This document shows positions 25,601-36,100 of a stretch of 64,000 nt of DNA, in pieces (positions within the stretch are counted from its first letter, which is position 1; each line of letters opens with the position of its first letter). Made by a program: the position numbers and the translations under genes. A model generated the notes under the pieces. It saw only the letters and a list, made by a program, of their open reading frames with translations. It was not told where the DNA came from and did no database searches. Location: positions 4,365,022 to 4,429,021 of the forward strand of contig NC_040018.1 of the NCBI RefSeq assembly GCF_000972845.2, given 5' to 3'. Origin of the DNA: Larimichthys crocea (Eukaryota > Chordata > Actinopteri > Sciaenidae).

Positions 25601-25899
25601 CATGGAGGTATCAATGATTTCGTCTAACTTTAGGTGATAAAGCATCTTTCCCGAAATGTTAAAGTATTACGCAGTACATTCTGAATCTCGACACACTATA
25701 TCACCTCCGACAAAAAAAATCCCAAATATCAGCTGTTCTGTCCTCATTAACACTTTTCAGAAACTATGCAATTGGCCCGGAGATACAGACTTATCCTTGG
25801 ATAAGGGAGGTGACTGCTCATCAAGTTGTCTTCTACAACAAATATTCCTTTACTTGGTGCAAAAGTCAGACCACAGTGTGTGATTTCCTTACTTGCTTC

Positions 25900-27940
25900 A
25901 GGACTACATTGTTTTTTTTCTCTCAAACTGAGGATTTTTTCCCTTAAAGCTTCTCAATAAAACAACCAGGAAACTCTTAATGACACCTCTGGACATTAAA
26001 TGAAGTATACTCAACATCCTCTTACTCCACAGACATGAACCAGCATCATTCTGGGCATCAGCCAAAAGTGATGATCGTTATTATTGGCTCCGCTAACCAG
26101 CTTGCCATTTGTAAATCACCCCATCAGCCAACACCATGAAGGAAAGTGACACCAGTCCCACACCGGACAGCCAAGCTACAGCCAGCCAGCCAACCGCAAC
26201 TCTAGAATTTATTGTTGGCTAAAACTAAAACTATTTATTAGTTAATATCATGGACTATATTAGCTGGTGAAGAAATCTTGCAAGATATAAATAACATATT
26301 AACTCAGATAGTGTTTTGTTAGTGATAAAAGCCAAGACAGAAGCCAATTTACCAGCCAGACCAGCCCAATTGCTACATAAGTTAACTAGCAATTTGTCCA
26401 CAGTACGTTGTCCACAGTATCACATTATATTTCAGAGGCTTTGAAGTAATGTAAACTTAATTTCTAAGCTAAACTTAGGTAGTGTTGCACACTGTTGGAA
26501 AGAAGAGACCACATAAATATCACATCCTTTTGATTTTCCTTAAATCTATTGTATCTATTATCTATCATACATGAGAAAGAGCTATTTTTTTTTAAGTTAT
26601 GTAACAACTCCATTAGCACTAAAAATTTATTTAAATGTAAAATGAATACATAAAATATATATATAAAATAAAATTCAGTAGAATCCAAAGCTCAACAAAG
26701 GCAGAACTTCTGTGAACATCTTTGCAGAGAAATGAGAGGAATAATAAATCATCGCTGTACCCTGAAGTCCACTGCAGACTGTCATTGTTTCTACGATACA
26801 GCATCGAAAAAAGGCTTGTTTTGCCAAAAGTAGCACCTTCTGAGTCTGCAGATTGTTAACAGTAACATTTTAATAATCCAGAGACATGGACAAACCTCAG
26901 GCCCCTGTTAATGGCAGCAAACTCACTCATTAACAAGACAAGCTGCTAATTACTACCTTCAGTGTTGTGTCTTTGCAACGCACCAGCTTTTGCCTAATGT
27001 GATCTTATTAGTGTGGACTGCATCTAACTCAGTACAACAGTATTATGTGTTGTCAGCATTATTGCAGTGAAGGAACGTCATTGAGAAAATCATCGTGTTA
27101 TGATTTATTTTAGGATTGAATGTTTGCTCTGAGGCTTAACAGCTATGGCCGCAGGACTACATCTCTTTTTCTGAAATGTGTGAAAGAGAGCAGCTCCAAA
27201 TCATGAAATATTTGTTTTTATTGTTTGTAAAATGTAATATTAAAGCTCAGTCATGGTGAGCTATTGATAGACTAGTGATATCGCACAAGCAAATAGACTT
27301 GTCGTGACAGCTGAGAAACTTTTTAAGGACTGTGAAATAATTCTACCACCATGTTTGACAAGGTTTTCTCATAAACGGATACTTCAGTAATTCAGTATTG
27401 TAATTCCCTACAGTTTGGGGACTCACGAGAGATAGATTCAACAAATAATGGTCATGATCGAAGCCCCAGGGGCCGAGATATTCTGACTTTTAATCCCTAG
27501 TATAGCTCAAGTTTTGTCAGCAGTACATCCTAGATTTCCAATAATTCAACTCCAAAGCACCTTTCATTAAACATCATGGTTATTTTTCTTTTCAAACTAT
27601 GTAAAGCTCTCATCAGAGCCAAAGAAGGCATACTAAAACTCCTCATAACATTCAGTCCTGAGAAGGACAATTAAACTGAACTTAAAACTGTTGGACTGCC
27701 CCTAATTACTGTTTGTCAGAAGGAAGGTGGTTAATTAGAAATCAGTGGGGTTTTTAACATTTCACATTTTAAATTAGTGCAACTGTGGAAAACTTGTATT
27801 TAAAGGCTATTAAGATTTCAGCCAACCAGCAGTGCCATGGTCAGCCTTTTATTTCAACAAGTTTTCACCAATGACTAAAAGTCAGTCCCAGATTTACTCT
27901 TGTTTAGTGACTTCTTGCTTGGTCACTCTCATTTTCTCTT
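25900..27940. other. Intergenic DNA, nothing recognised
   Basis: AT-rich sequence with only short open frames. I see no exon, RNA gene or identifiable mobile element. Confidence 0.4.
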
Positions 27941-27959
27941 CTTAGCTTCCTCCATCAAT

Positions 27960-28345
27960 GTACCCTTCTGTGTTTTTGCCTCTGTCATTACGTCCATAGA
28001 AGCTGCTGAGCCCGGTTACATTGTCTGCTTGCCCAGCTCTGGTTCTGGCACAAAACTGGCTTCCCTGTTAGCATTCCTCCTTGCCCCAGGCCTCCTGTTT
28101 CAGGTGGTCCAAAACTCCTGGATGCTCACAGTCTGGATGAGCCTGGATAACAACAAACTGAGCTAACAGCAGCTACAGTTTGCAAATGTTTACTTTACTG
28201 TCCATTAGGAAACGTTGTAAATCATAGAGAGTTGATCTGGAGCAGCCAGAGGGCATCAAAAGGAAAACCAGCAAATATTTTCTCTATAAAAAATTATCCA
28301 GTTTCACCAAAATCAGTGAATTAGTTGGTGCTGTGTTAAGTGTTA
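27960..28345 (+). repeat. Dispersed repeat, related to 32690-32830 and 19500-19640
   Basis: The block with 'GTCCATAGAAGCTGCTGAGC' and 'CCCGGTTACATTG' recurs at about 32700-32740 with few differences. The following 'ACTGAGCTAACAGCAGCTAC' and 'CTTTACTGTCCATTAGGAAA' blocks recur at about 19550-19620. The three partial copies define one interspersed family, apparently without coding capacity. Confidence 0.55.
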
Positions 28346-29589
28346 CATACTTCTTGTGGATGATCGTACCGGGAGCACAAAGTTACATCGACAGAGGCAC
28401 CGCTCAACTGATTATACATCAGTGTAGCATCAAATCGATTTTAAACCTGTTATTTCATGGTAGAAAAGTTACATGATGTTGTTTTAATGATGGAACATAA
28501 TAGAGCAGAATGATCAATAATAGAACAAGAGGCTGGACAAGAATGTGGGAAGGCTACAGGTATTTTTACACTTTAAGACAACAACATATTGAGGCGAGCT
28601 CAGGAAGAAAATATACAGTATGAGAGAGGGAGCTGAACTATTTATTTGACAGACAAGTGTTCTGCTTGTTCACAGGCTGAAAAGAGTTGAGACTAGATGG
28701 AGCGACGGCCGACCCTGCAGGCGAGGCTGATCTAAGCTGCTTGCAGTGGAGGAGTAGATCTGAACTGTGGCCTGAAGTTTACTGTGTGAGGGTGTTGCTC
28801 TCTTAGCTTGTACTATATCACAACATTTTTCTTTTATTTCAACACAAGCACCCGGAGGCCAACATCCAGCAGAGGGAGTGCAGGATATATGTGACATGAA
28901 GCAATCTTAGGAAGATGGAGATAAAGTAGTTCATCTGTAGAAATACTGGCAAAAAAAAAAAGTATTAGAAGGGCACAAACCTCCACCAGGGCTGAATATT
29001 TCCCTAAAGACACCATTTCTACACTTAAATTGGATGAATTGATGCCAAACTAATGTTTGAAATCGATCTTTATTATCTTTGTTATGGCAAAAGAAAAAAA
29101 AACGACAATAATAACGGGAATCTCATTTCTTACTTGATACCAACTTCTAATGAATCATTCTTTGGCCAGAGGCTGACCAGTAATTTCCAAGGATCTGATC
29201 TCAAACCAGCAAACTTACATGTGAAAACATCAACTTCTTGTGTGGCCCCTCGATGTGACATAAAATGCATGAATTATATTTTCATGTTCGTATCACAGGT
29301 GATACCATTTCAATACTTTCACTTTCAATAGCCTACATTTAATACATTACTGGGCTACTTTATCAAACTGCACCTGTCGAGTTAGGAATGACAGAGTTTG
29401 TGGAAAGGTAGTTGCATGGCAACTAGTGGCACCTTGTGATTGTTGCAGGAATTACATGCTGTTAGCTTAAGTTAGTGACTTAGGTGGACAGCTCAGCAGT
29501 TAATTTTTTTATTTTTTATATTTAATGCTATTATGCAACAAATTGCAAATCCTCCAACAATTGTTTCATCGTCATTGAGAGAACCCCTG

Positions 29590-29735
29590 GAATAAAGTAA
29601 CATCTTTGGATTAGGAGACAGGCTTAGAATAACAGTCCAAACCCCAACGGGATGGAAACGATGGTTGGTCGGCCTGCCACTTTGGTCCAGACTCAATATC
29701 TCAACAGCTATTGGTTCGTTCTACACTTTTGCAGT
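29590..29735 (+). repeat. Fragment of a percomorph interspersed repeat
   Basis: The blocks 'TGGTTGGTCGGCCTGCCACT', 'TTTGGTCCAGACTCAATATC' and 'TCAACAGCTATTGG' match the start of the repeat family whose body recurs at 30700-31165. The LINE fragment at 29985-30330 lies between them. Confidence 0.55.
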
Positions 29736-29984
29736 CAAGATATCAAGTGTAAGTATCGGGGTACACAAATTAAGACACAGCATTGATGTTTGATCAATAG
29801 TTGAAATGATATATATGAATATGAATAATTGATTATCATGTTGACATCTTGTTTCAGCACTATTGAATCTATTAAAGCAAGAAACCTATCCAGTTTGTGA
29901 TAGTGTAGACTTCTGTAGACTGCACACACACGTAACAGAGTGGAAAATGGTACAGCCCCATTACTTCATCTTCTGTCAACATCC

Positions 29985-30330
29985 AAGTGGACCTTCAACC
30001 TACTCATCCTCATGTTCATAGATTTTGTTTCAGCCTTTGACTCCGCACACTCGCAGACTGTTCTGTCACATCTCCAGTTCAGCATGAACACTGCAGGCTT
30101 GGATATACGCCGACAGATTTCAGTCCGTTCAGGTCATTGGTGTCCTTTAATAGCTGCTTGTTTTTATCCAGCAGATCCCTGGAGGTCTGTTCTCTCCTCT
30201 CACTAATGACTGCCGCAGCCGATATTCAGATAGACATTTTATCAAGTTTATAGACGAGTCTGTCACCATCTGTCTGCTAGAGGGAGGAAATGGACGTGCT
30301 AATGTTGTGGATGGTTTTGTGTCGGGCTAT
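29985..30330 (+). mobile_element. LINE reverse-transcriptase fossil
   Basis: One frame near 30015-30095 reads FIDFVSAFDSAHSQTVLSHL, the decayed form of the 'DFSSAFNTI...L' motif of fish non-LTR reverse transcriptases. About 90 bases later another frame reads TNDCRSRYSDRHFIKFIDES, matching 'YTNDC...KFADD', in which the catalytic FADD has become FIDE. The piece is frameshifted and covers only the palm core, so it is an inactive fragment. It is of Rex- or jockey-like type by motif; the clade is uncertain. Confidence 0.7.
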
Positions 30331-30699
30331 GATAGATTTTTCCTTGGATTTTCTATAATCTAAGGACAATAGATCTTTATATAAGGTTATATACAGTCCA
30401 GAGCACACTGTTACCACTACTATCTTTTATTAACATCTGTTAAAAGCACACAGGGCTCTGGATGGGCTCATGAATATACTTAATATGAATTTACAGGGGA
30501 AAACTGTTACTGTAGTTTGGATGGAAGTTACTTTGCTTGAATTTAATTAATATGTGATTTAGGCCAGTGACAGTACCGAACTGAAATGTTTGAGAATCAG
30601 AGCCCTTCCTCTGATACAACCAGTAATTTATTCATTCCCACAGCAACTGAGCTGCTTTGTGTTAGCAAATGAGATGATGTAGTCTATTAACAACACTTA

Positions 30700-31165
30700 G
30701 AATCTACAACCACGCTAGTGGCTCTGTGAGGCTCTGCTAAGGCACAGTGGTGCTTTACGCTGATATCAATACGCTAACATTCTATCATTAGTGGACAAAT
30801 TAAAATTTGAACCTGGTGATGGTGTTATTACAGTTCATCCTGAGGGGAGCATGAATGTATGTATCAAATCTCAAGGTAATCTATCAAATAGTTGACAAGA
30901 AATGTCACTATGATTTACAAATGTCAACTTCATGGTGGCACTAGAGCAAAAGTATGGGACTCACCAAATTTATTATAATTCATCCCCTGGAGAGCATGCA
31001 TGTCTGGACCAAATTTCATAGCAATGCTTTCAGTATTTGTTGAGATATTTCATGAATTGTTTAAAAAAAAATCTCACCCTCATGATGGCACTAGAGGAAA
31101 AGTCAGGGGATCACCAAAATCTTTAGGTTCATCCTCTGGGGAGCAATTAACTGAAAACCTAGTTA
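30700..31165 (+). repeat. Percomorph interspersed repeat with internal tandem units
   Basis: The motif 'ATGGTGGCACTAGAG.AAAAGT' followed by 'CACCAAA...TTCATCC.CTGG.GAGCATG' occurs three times at intervals of about 115-145 bases (near 30830, 30940 and 31085). Upstream is the 'GGCTCTGTGAGGCTCTGCTA' block. I recognise the arrangement as a repeat common in percomorph fishes. It is noncoding. Confidence 0.7.
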
Positions 31166-31189
31166 GCTCGATAAGTGCTGCCTGGGCTA

Positions 31190-31432
31190 GGACCTTAAAA
31201 CACTGGGGAAGTTTTTTTATTTACAAAGCTAGCAAAGAAGCAAGGAGGAAGACGTTTTCAGGAACCAGAGAAGAATACTGACAGGAGGTGGAGTCAGTGT
31301 TGTGCCAGAACCAGAGCTGGGCTCAACAGCCTCTGCGGACATGGGATAAGAGACCCAAGAGGGCACTGGACACTCTGAAACTGAGGCCTCCACATCACAA
31401 AGAACACCAAATCTTGCATAATGTTGCTTTAA
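31190..31432 (+). mobile_element. Right part of a TTAA-ended MITE-like element
   Basis: The segment ends GCATAATGTTGCTTTAA and shares spaced blocks (ACTGACAGGAGGTGGAG, GCACTGGACACTCTGAAA) with the right half of the element at 3209-3735. The left end is not clear, so it is a truncated or strongly diverged copy. Confidence 0.4.
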
Positions 31433-31439
31433 TATTCCT

Positions 31440-32680
31440 GCTGTTAGTCGTCGTTTTCATTTAAAAGGTGGATATCTGGAGTATCTCCCGTACTTGAAGA
31501 GGCTGCAACACGAATTGTCCCACTGAGAAAACATTTTGACTTGAACTTAAATCGGAGTTCAGAGCAAAACTTCAGCTGCTTTGATGAATGGCTTGTTTGC
31601 ATCGACTCGCTCTCCGCTCTCATCGACTAGATTTTTTATAAATATTAATAAGCTTCATTTATAAGTAGCCTTTTAAAAAGAAGAGCTATGAAGTGCATCG
31701 TGGAGAGAGTGGCGATGAAAATAATATTATGAATATTAGAACAGCACACTTTCATTAGATTTATTCAAACATGGTTTTTGTGATGTAATTGTAAGCTGGT
31801 TGCGCCCCCACTACAAGACAATGAGGACTACACTGAATTCACACTATTGCAATTCCTCAAAGTTCAAATTTGGCAGGACTTTGTTTTCCAGCATTTGCTG
31901 CCAATGTTTCCTGGAAATGAGCAGAGGATATGGAAGCAAAGCAACCCTGGACTGCATGACACTTGACCTAGAGCTGAGCTCAAGGACAGCAGGATGTGCA
32001 TAAATGAGACATTACTGTCTGAGCTGCTCTGCAACTCTTTCTTTAGCCAGTGTGACGAACTGCTGTGTCATGCTGCTCGCCTGCTGCCTTCGGTCAGTGT
32101 ATAGGGCGGGGAAGTTAAAAAGACGGGTCCTCTAGTGTCCAGTCTGTGATAATCTGGTGAAAATTAATTTCCTAATGGAAATAAAAGTTAATTACATTTC
32201 GAACAGGTGGATTACTGAGATGGCTCACACAGACAGACACATTAATGGATGTCTTTACTTGTAAAAAGGGCTTCATGTAACATCACACAATGGTATTGTG
32301 ACTTTTAGCTGTCAAAAAAGGAGAGTATGCTGTGATTTAGTAAGTATAACTACACCAATGACTGAACACTAGACTGTGAGACTTAAGATTCTTTTTTTTT
32401 TCCACTGAAGAACTGGTCATCGTGGTTTACAGCTATTAACTGTTAAAACATTACATAGAAATTTCTAATTTGGGGATTTAGCGCTCTCAGTTTCAGAGAG
32501 CAATACCACTGGTGGAAATATGGGCAGCTGTACACGTATATTTGTTATGATGAGTCAAAAACTAGTGAGTCGACAGTCAAACATCAAGCAAGTGCAGCAA
32601 CACAAGACATAGCAGCCAGCTAATATTATTTAATAGTCCTAGGACTTATTTTAAGATCTAGAATTTACTTGGTAGCTTTT
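31440..32680. other. Intergenic DNA, nothing recognised
   Basis: No exon or identifiable element was seen. The open frame at about 31800-32003 is short and without recognisable features. Confidence 0.4.
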
Positions 32681-32689
32681 ATCTTTTAA

Positions 32690-32835
32690 CCTCTGTTATT
32701 ATGTCCATAGAGGCTGCTGAGCCCGGTTACATTGCCCATTTAATCAGCTCCAGTTCTGGCATGACACCAGCTCCATTCCCCATCAATATTTCCATGCACT
32801 CTGGGCCTGACAACCTCCACTTCCTCACTTGAGAC
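32690..32835 (+). repeat. Dispersed repeat, second copy of the 27960-28345 family
   Basis: It shares 'TATGTCCATAGAGGCTGCTG', 'AGCCCGGTTACATTG' and 'AGCTCC.GTTCTGGCA' blocks with 27980-28050. It is clearly diverged and lies just beyond the 3' end of the neighbouring minus-strand gene. Confidence 0.55.
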
Positions 32836-32899
32836 AAGTTATTTCCACCTCTGCAGATGTTACAGCACTTCAACATCGCAGATAACATTGTGAAAAGAG

Positions 32900-32905
32900 T
32901 TTATT
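32900..32905 (-). terminator. arl14ep: Polyadenylation signal of the THAP-ARL14EP gene
   Basis: On the minus strand this reads AATAAA, about 280 bases beyond the stop codon at 33184. It implies a 3' UTR of roughly 300 bases (about 32885-33183). Confidence 0.55.
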
Positions 32906-33183
32906 GACACAGGTAAGACACATTTTTAACACAGAACACAAAAGGAAAAAAAAAAACTTTTAAAAGGAGACAGGAACAACAAAATAAACATCCATGATCT
33001 ATTCATCATTCAAATAGTTAAACTGTTTTTCATACTTCACTACCAGGGACAGTAGCTTTGTGATAAATATCATAACAACACAATCATGGATGATTCCTTT
33101 AAAACAAAAAAACATCAGTTGTAAAAAGGTCCGTGACTTTGCAGCTGAGTTCACATTTGGATTCCCACAAAAGTCGCTGCTAA

Positions 33184-36100
33184 CTAAATAGCAAACTTGT
33201 TCCGGATGATCTCTCCACCCTCCACCTCCACCTGCTCGTAAAGCCACTTCCTGTCGCAGCGGCACTCCACTCCACATTTGCGCGAGCCGCAATCGGGGCA
33301 CGGATAGAAGCAGCCCATGCAATCCACGTCCAGACAGTCACACATGTCCTTGCTGTTGGAGAGCAGTCGGCCTTTGCTGTCGTACACTCTGCTCTTGGCT
33401 CCCATGCTCTGTCTGGGTGATGAGATGAAAGGATGACATTGCTGAGTTTTCTTCTTTTTGTTTTTTGCCCCTCACTTTAATTACTGCTTCAGTTTTATTT
33501 ATATTGACAGGATAAAATGATCGCAGCTGAATATGAACTCTCTCTGTATAAATTTACATCTTAAAAGTTGAGTGCAGTCAGCACACACCAGTGTTGCAAT
33601 GACAATTAATATTATGAAACATCCACTGCGGGGTGAAAACCTGCGGAGAGTTTTGTCTTTTACATCATTGTTACAATGATCACATTCAGATTTAATTAAT
33701 CTCAATAACGAGCATGGTGCCTGAAGGAAAACCAGAACCTCTGAAAACTACTGCAGATGTGATACAGTCAGACTGGGATGTTGGACGATTGATTCACTAC
33801 ATATGTCATAATTCGTTATTGAAAACTCGCACACTAATTGTTTCTAAATGACGGTGGAAGCCGTCTACTCCTCTTTCCTCCTTACTGCGCCCCCCTATGG
33901 TCAGCTGTGGTGCTGGACAAACAAGCAAGGGGGGTTACAGATAAATTGCACCGGGCACAGATGTGCGTTGCAGCTGCTGGAGCTAGACACAGCCGTTCTA
34001 GTCAATGTTTCAAACCACACCAGAGGCGCCACATTCTGTTCCAGAAGCGAGTGTTTGCGCTGCTCCACAGAAAACACACAGTTTTTTTTTAACAGACGTC
34101 GCAAGCAGCCCGAAAGTCAGGAACGGCATCGAGAATCCGGTCGATTTTCAAAATATAACACAAATCTGAGCAAGTTAACAAAGTCTGGTAGGCATAAACG
34201 CTCTGCTTCTCAAATACTCTTGGTGGGGTTTGAAGTCGCTTGGAGAAAACAGTGTTGTGGCTGTGACGTAACAGAGATGTAGGGCTCTAGTAGAAAAAAA
34301 TGACTTTCCATAACATCCTAGCATCAGATAAAATACTGCCCGGGGAAAATAGTAATTACATAATTAGTCTTTTAAAACAGATTACTCATGATTTCTTCTT
34401 CTGGTATCTCTTGACAATTTATTTGACAATGGTTTTTCACAGCAGCCAAATGCACTAGTGTAAACTGTGTATTTAGCCATAATTTGACTAAGATATGAGT
34501 TCAAGAACAGACAGAAGCGAAAATATAACCTATGCATATACTGGCTGTGTTTGGTCAGGTAATATATGTATCACAACATATATTATTTCTTTTTTGTGTG
34601 TAATATCTTCTGGTCTGGTGATGGCTACGTTACGAGTCGGACAGAGAGGCTCTGCAATCATTCCCACACAAACCTGCCTAATGCCTGAGAGAAACAGCAG
34701 GCAGCAGGTTTATCTGGGATGGGCTACGTGATGAAAAGAGCTTGCCGTTTCAAAGGACACTCACTCAGTTCCGTGACTAGCAGAGATAAAGAGATGAAAG
34801 GTGGAAAGACATCCGTCTATTAGACAACTCATTATACACCCACACACCGTCTCACCTGTCAGACATTTGTTTCCCTCCACGGCTTCCACGTCCACCCTGT
34901 GACAACAAATAAATACACTTTATGACGTGGTAAATTATCCACAGTAGTTTATGTATATTTGATATAGTTGATCATAAAAAGAAGAGAGACATATGAAAAT
35001 ATGAAGAAGTGTGGTCCACTCCAGCCCTCCCTATAATAAACTTATTTTTGTCCTTCTTAGGGAGACAGCAGGTCAACAGTATATACCACATAGAAGTGGT
35101 ACACGTTGTCTTAAAGTTTTCGGACCTGAAGAGTCACATTTTTAGTTTAAATATGAAATAAACATTTTGTTAAGCCACATATTTAAATATTAAAAGTGTA
35201 TCTGGGCTTAGTACAATGTGATTAAAGTATATGATTGCCATCTTCATGTTCTGTTATGTCTCATAAGTTGTTGTAGCAGTTTTTGGGTTGATACAATTTA
35301 TTACACAGGTTTGGTGCACTTGAAAACGGCTCCGTAAAAGTTAATTAAACAGATAAACATCCAGCTAAATTTACAGAACTTTGGAACTTTGTAAGAAACT
35401 TTGTGAACTGCTATTGTCATCGTCACTACTTTAACTATCATCACTATTATTATGAATATTGTTAGTAGTAGACGTAGCAGCAGTAACAGCAGCGTGAAGT
35501 TGTGATTGTGGCCTTTCAGCAACAGTTTGTTGTATTTGTGTTCGAATCATGACAATGAAGGAAGTTGAGGATTTAAGGTGTTTTTGCAGGTTTTGGCCCA
35601 TTTACTATTTAAGACTGTCCGTATTGTATACGCAATTTAAAGTGAATGAGCTGTCTTGTAACATTAAAATGTAAACACAACTTTATCTACACACAGCAGT
35701 ATCAGAACACTCACCCTCATCCCTCCTCTTTTCTCCCTCCGTACATTGATGGCATCTCTCTGTCGCTCTCTGTCTGCTGGTGTTACCATTGGAGTCACCA
35801 CGGGTGTCTCCTTCGGTATCACCCCTCGTTTACGAAGTTCGATCTGTGAAATTTTCACAATTATCTACTGGAAAGTCAAACAGTCAAAGGATGAAGAATT
35901 GTCTGTTTTATGTTGCGAACCCACACCTTTGATGAATCCTGCCCCTGGGTGAATATGGTGGGCACGGCATCCTCTCTCAGAAACTGTTTGCCGTTGTAGT
36001 CCCTAAAGCAGTCGGTACGGAAATGCTCCGAGCAGAGGCAGGTGTTGGGGGTAGGGATGAAGTTTTTCATCCCCAGGCTGTTCACCCATTTGCTGGCAAG

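Noticed and set aside
33838..34282. Open frames of up to 144 codons on the plus strand within an intron of the minus-strand gene
   Set aside because: No domain, no splice-consistent borders, and part resembles repeat-derived sequence (ACTGCGCCCCCCTATGG).
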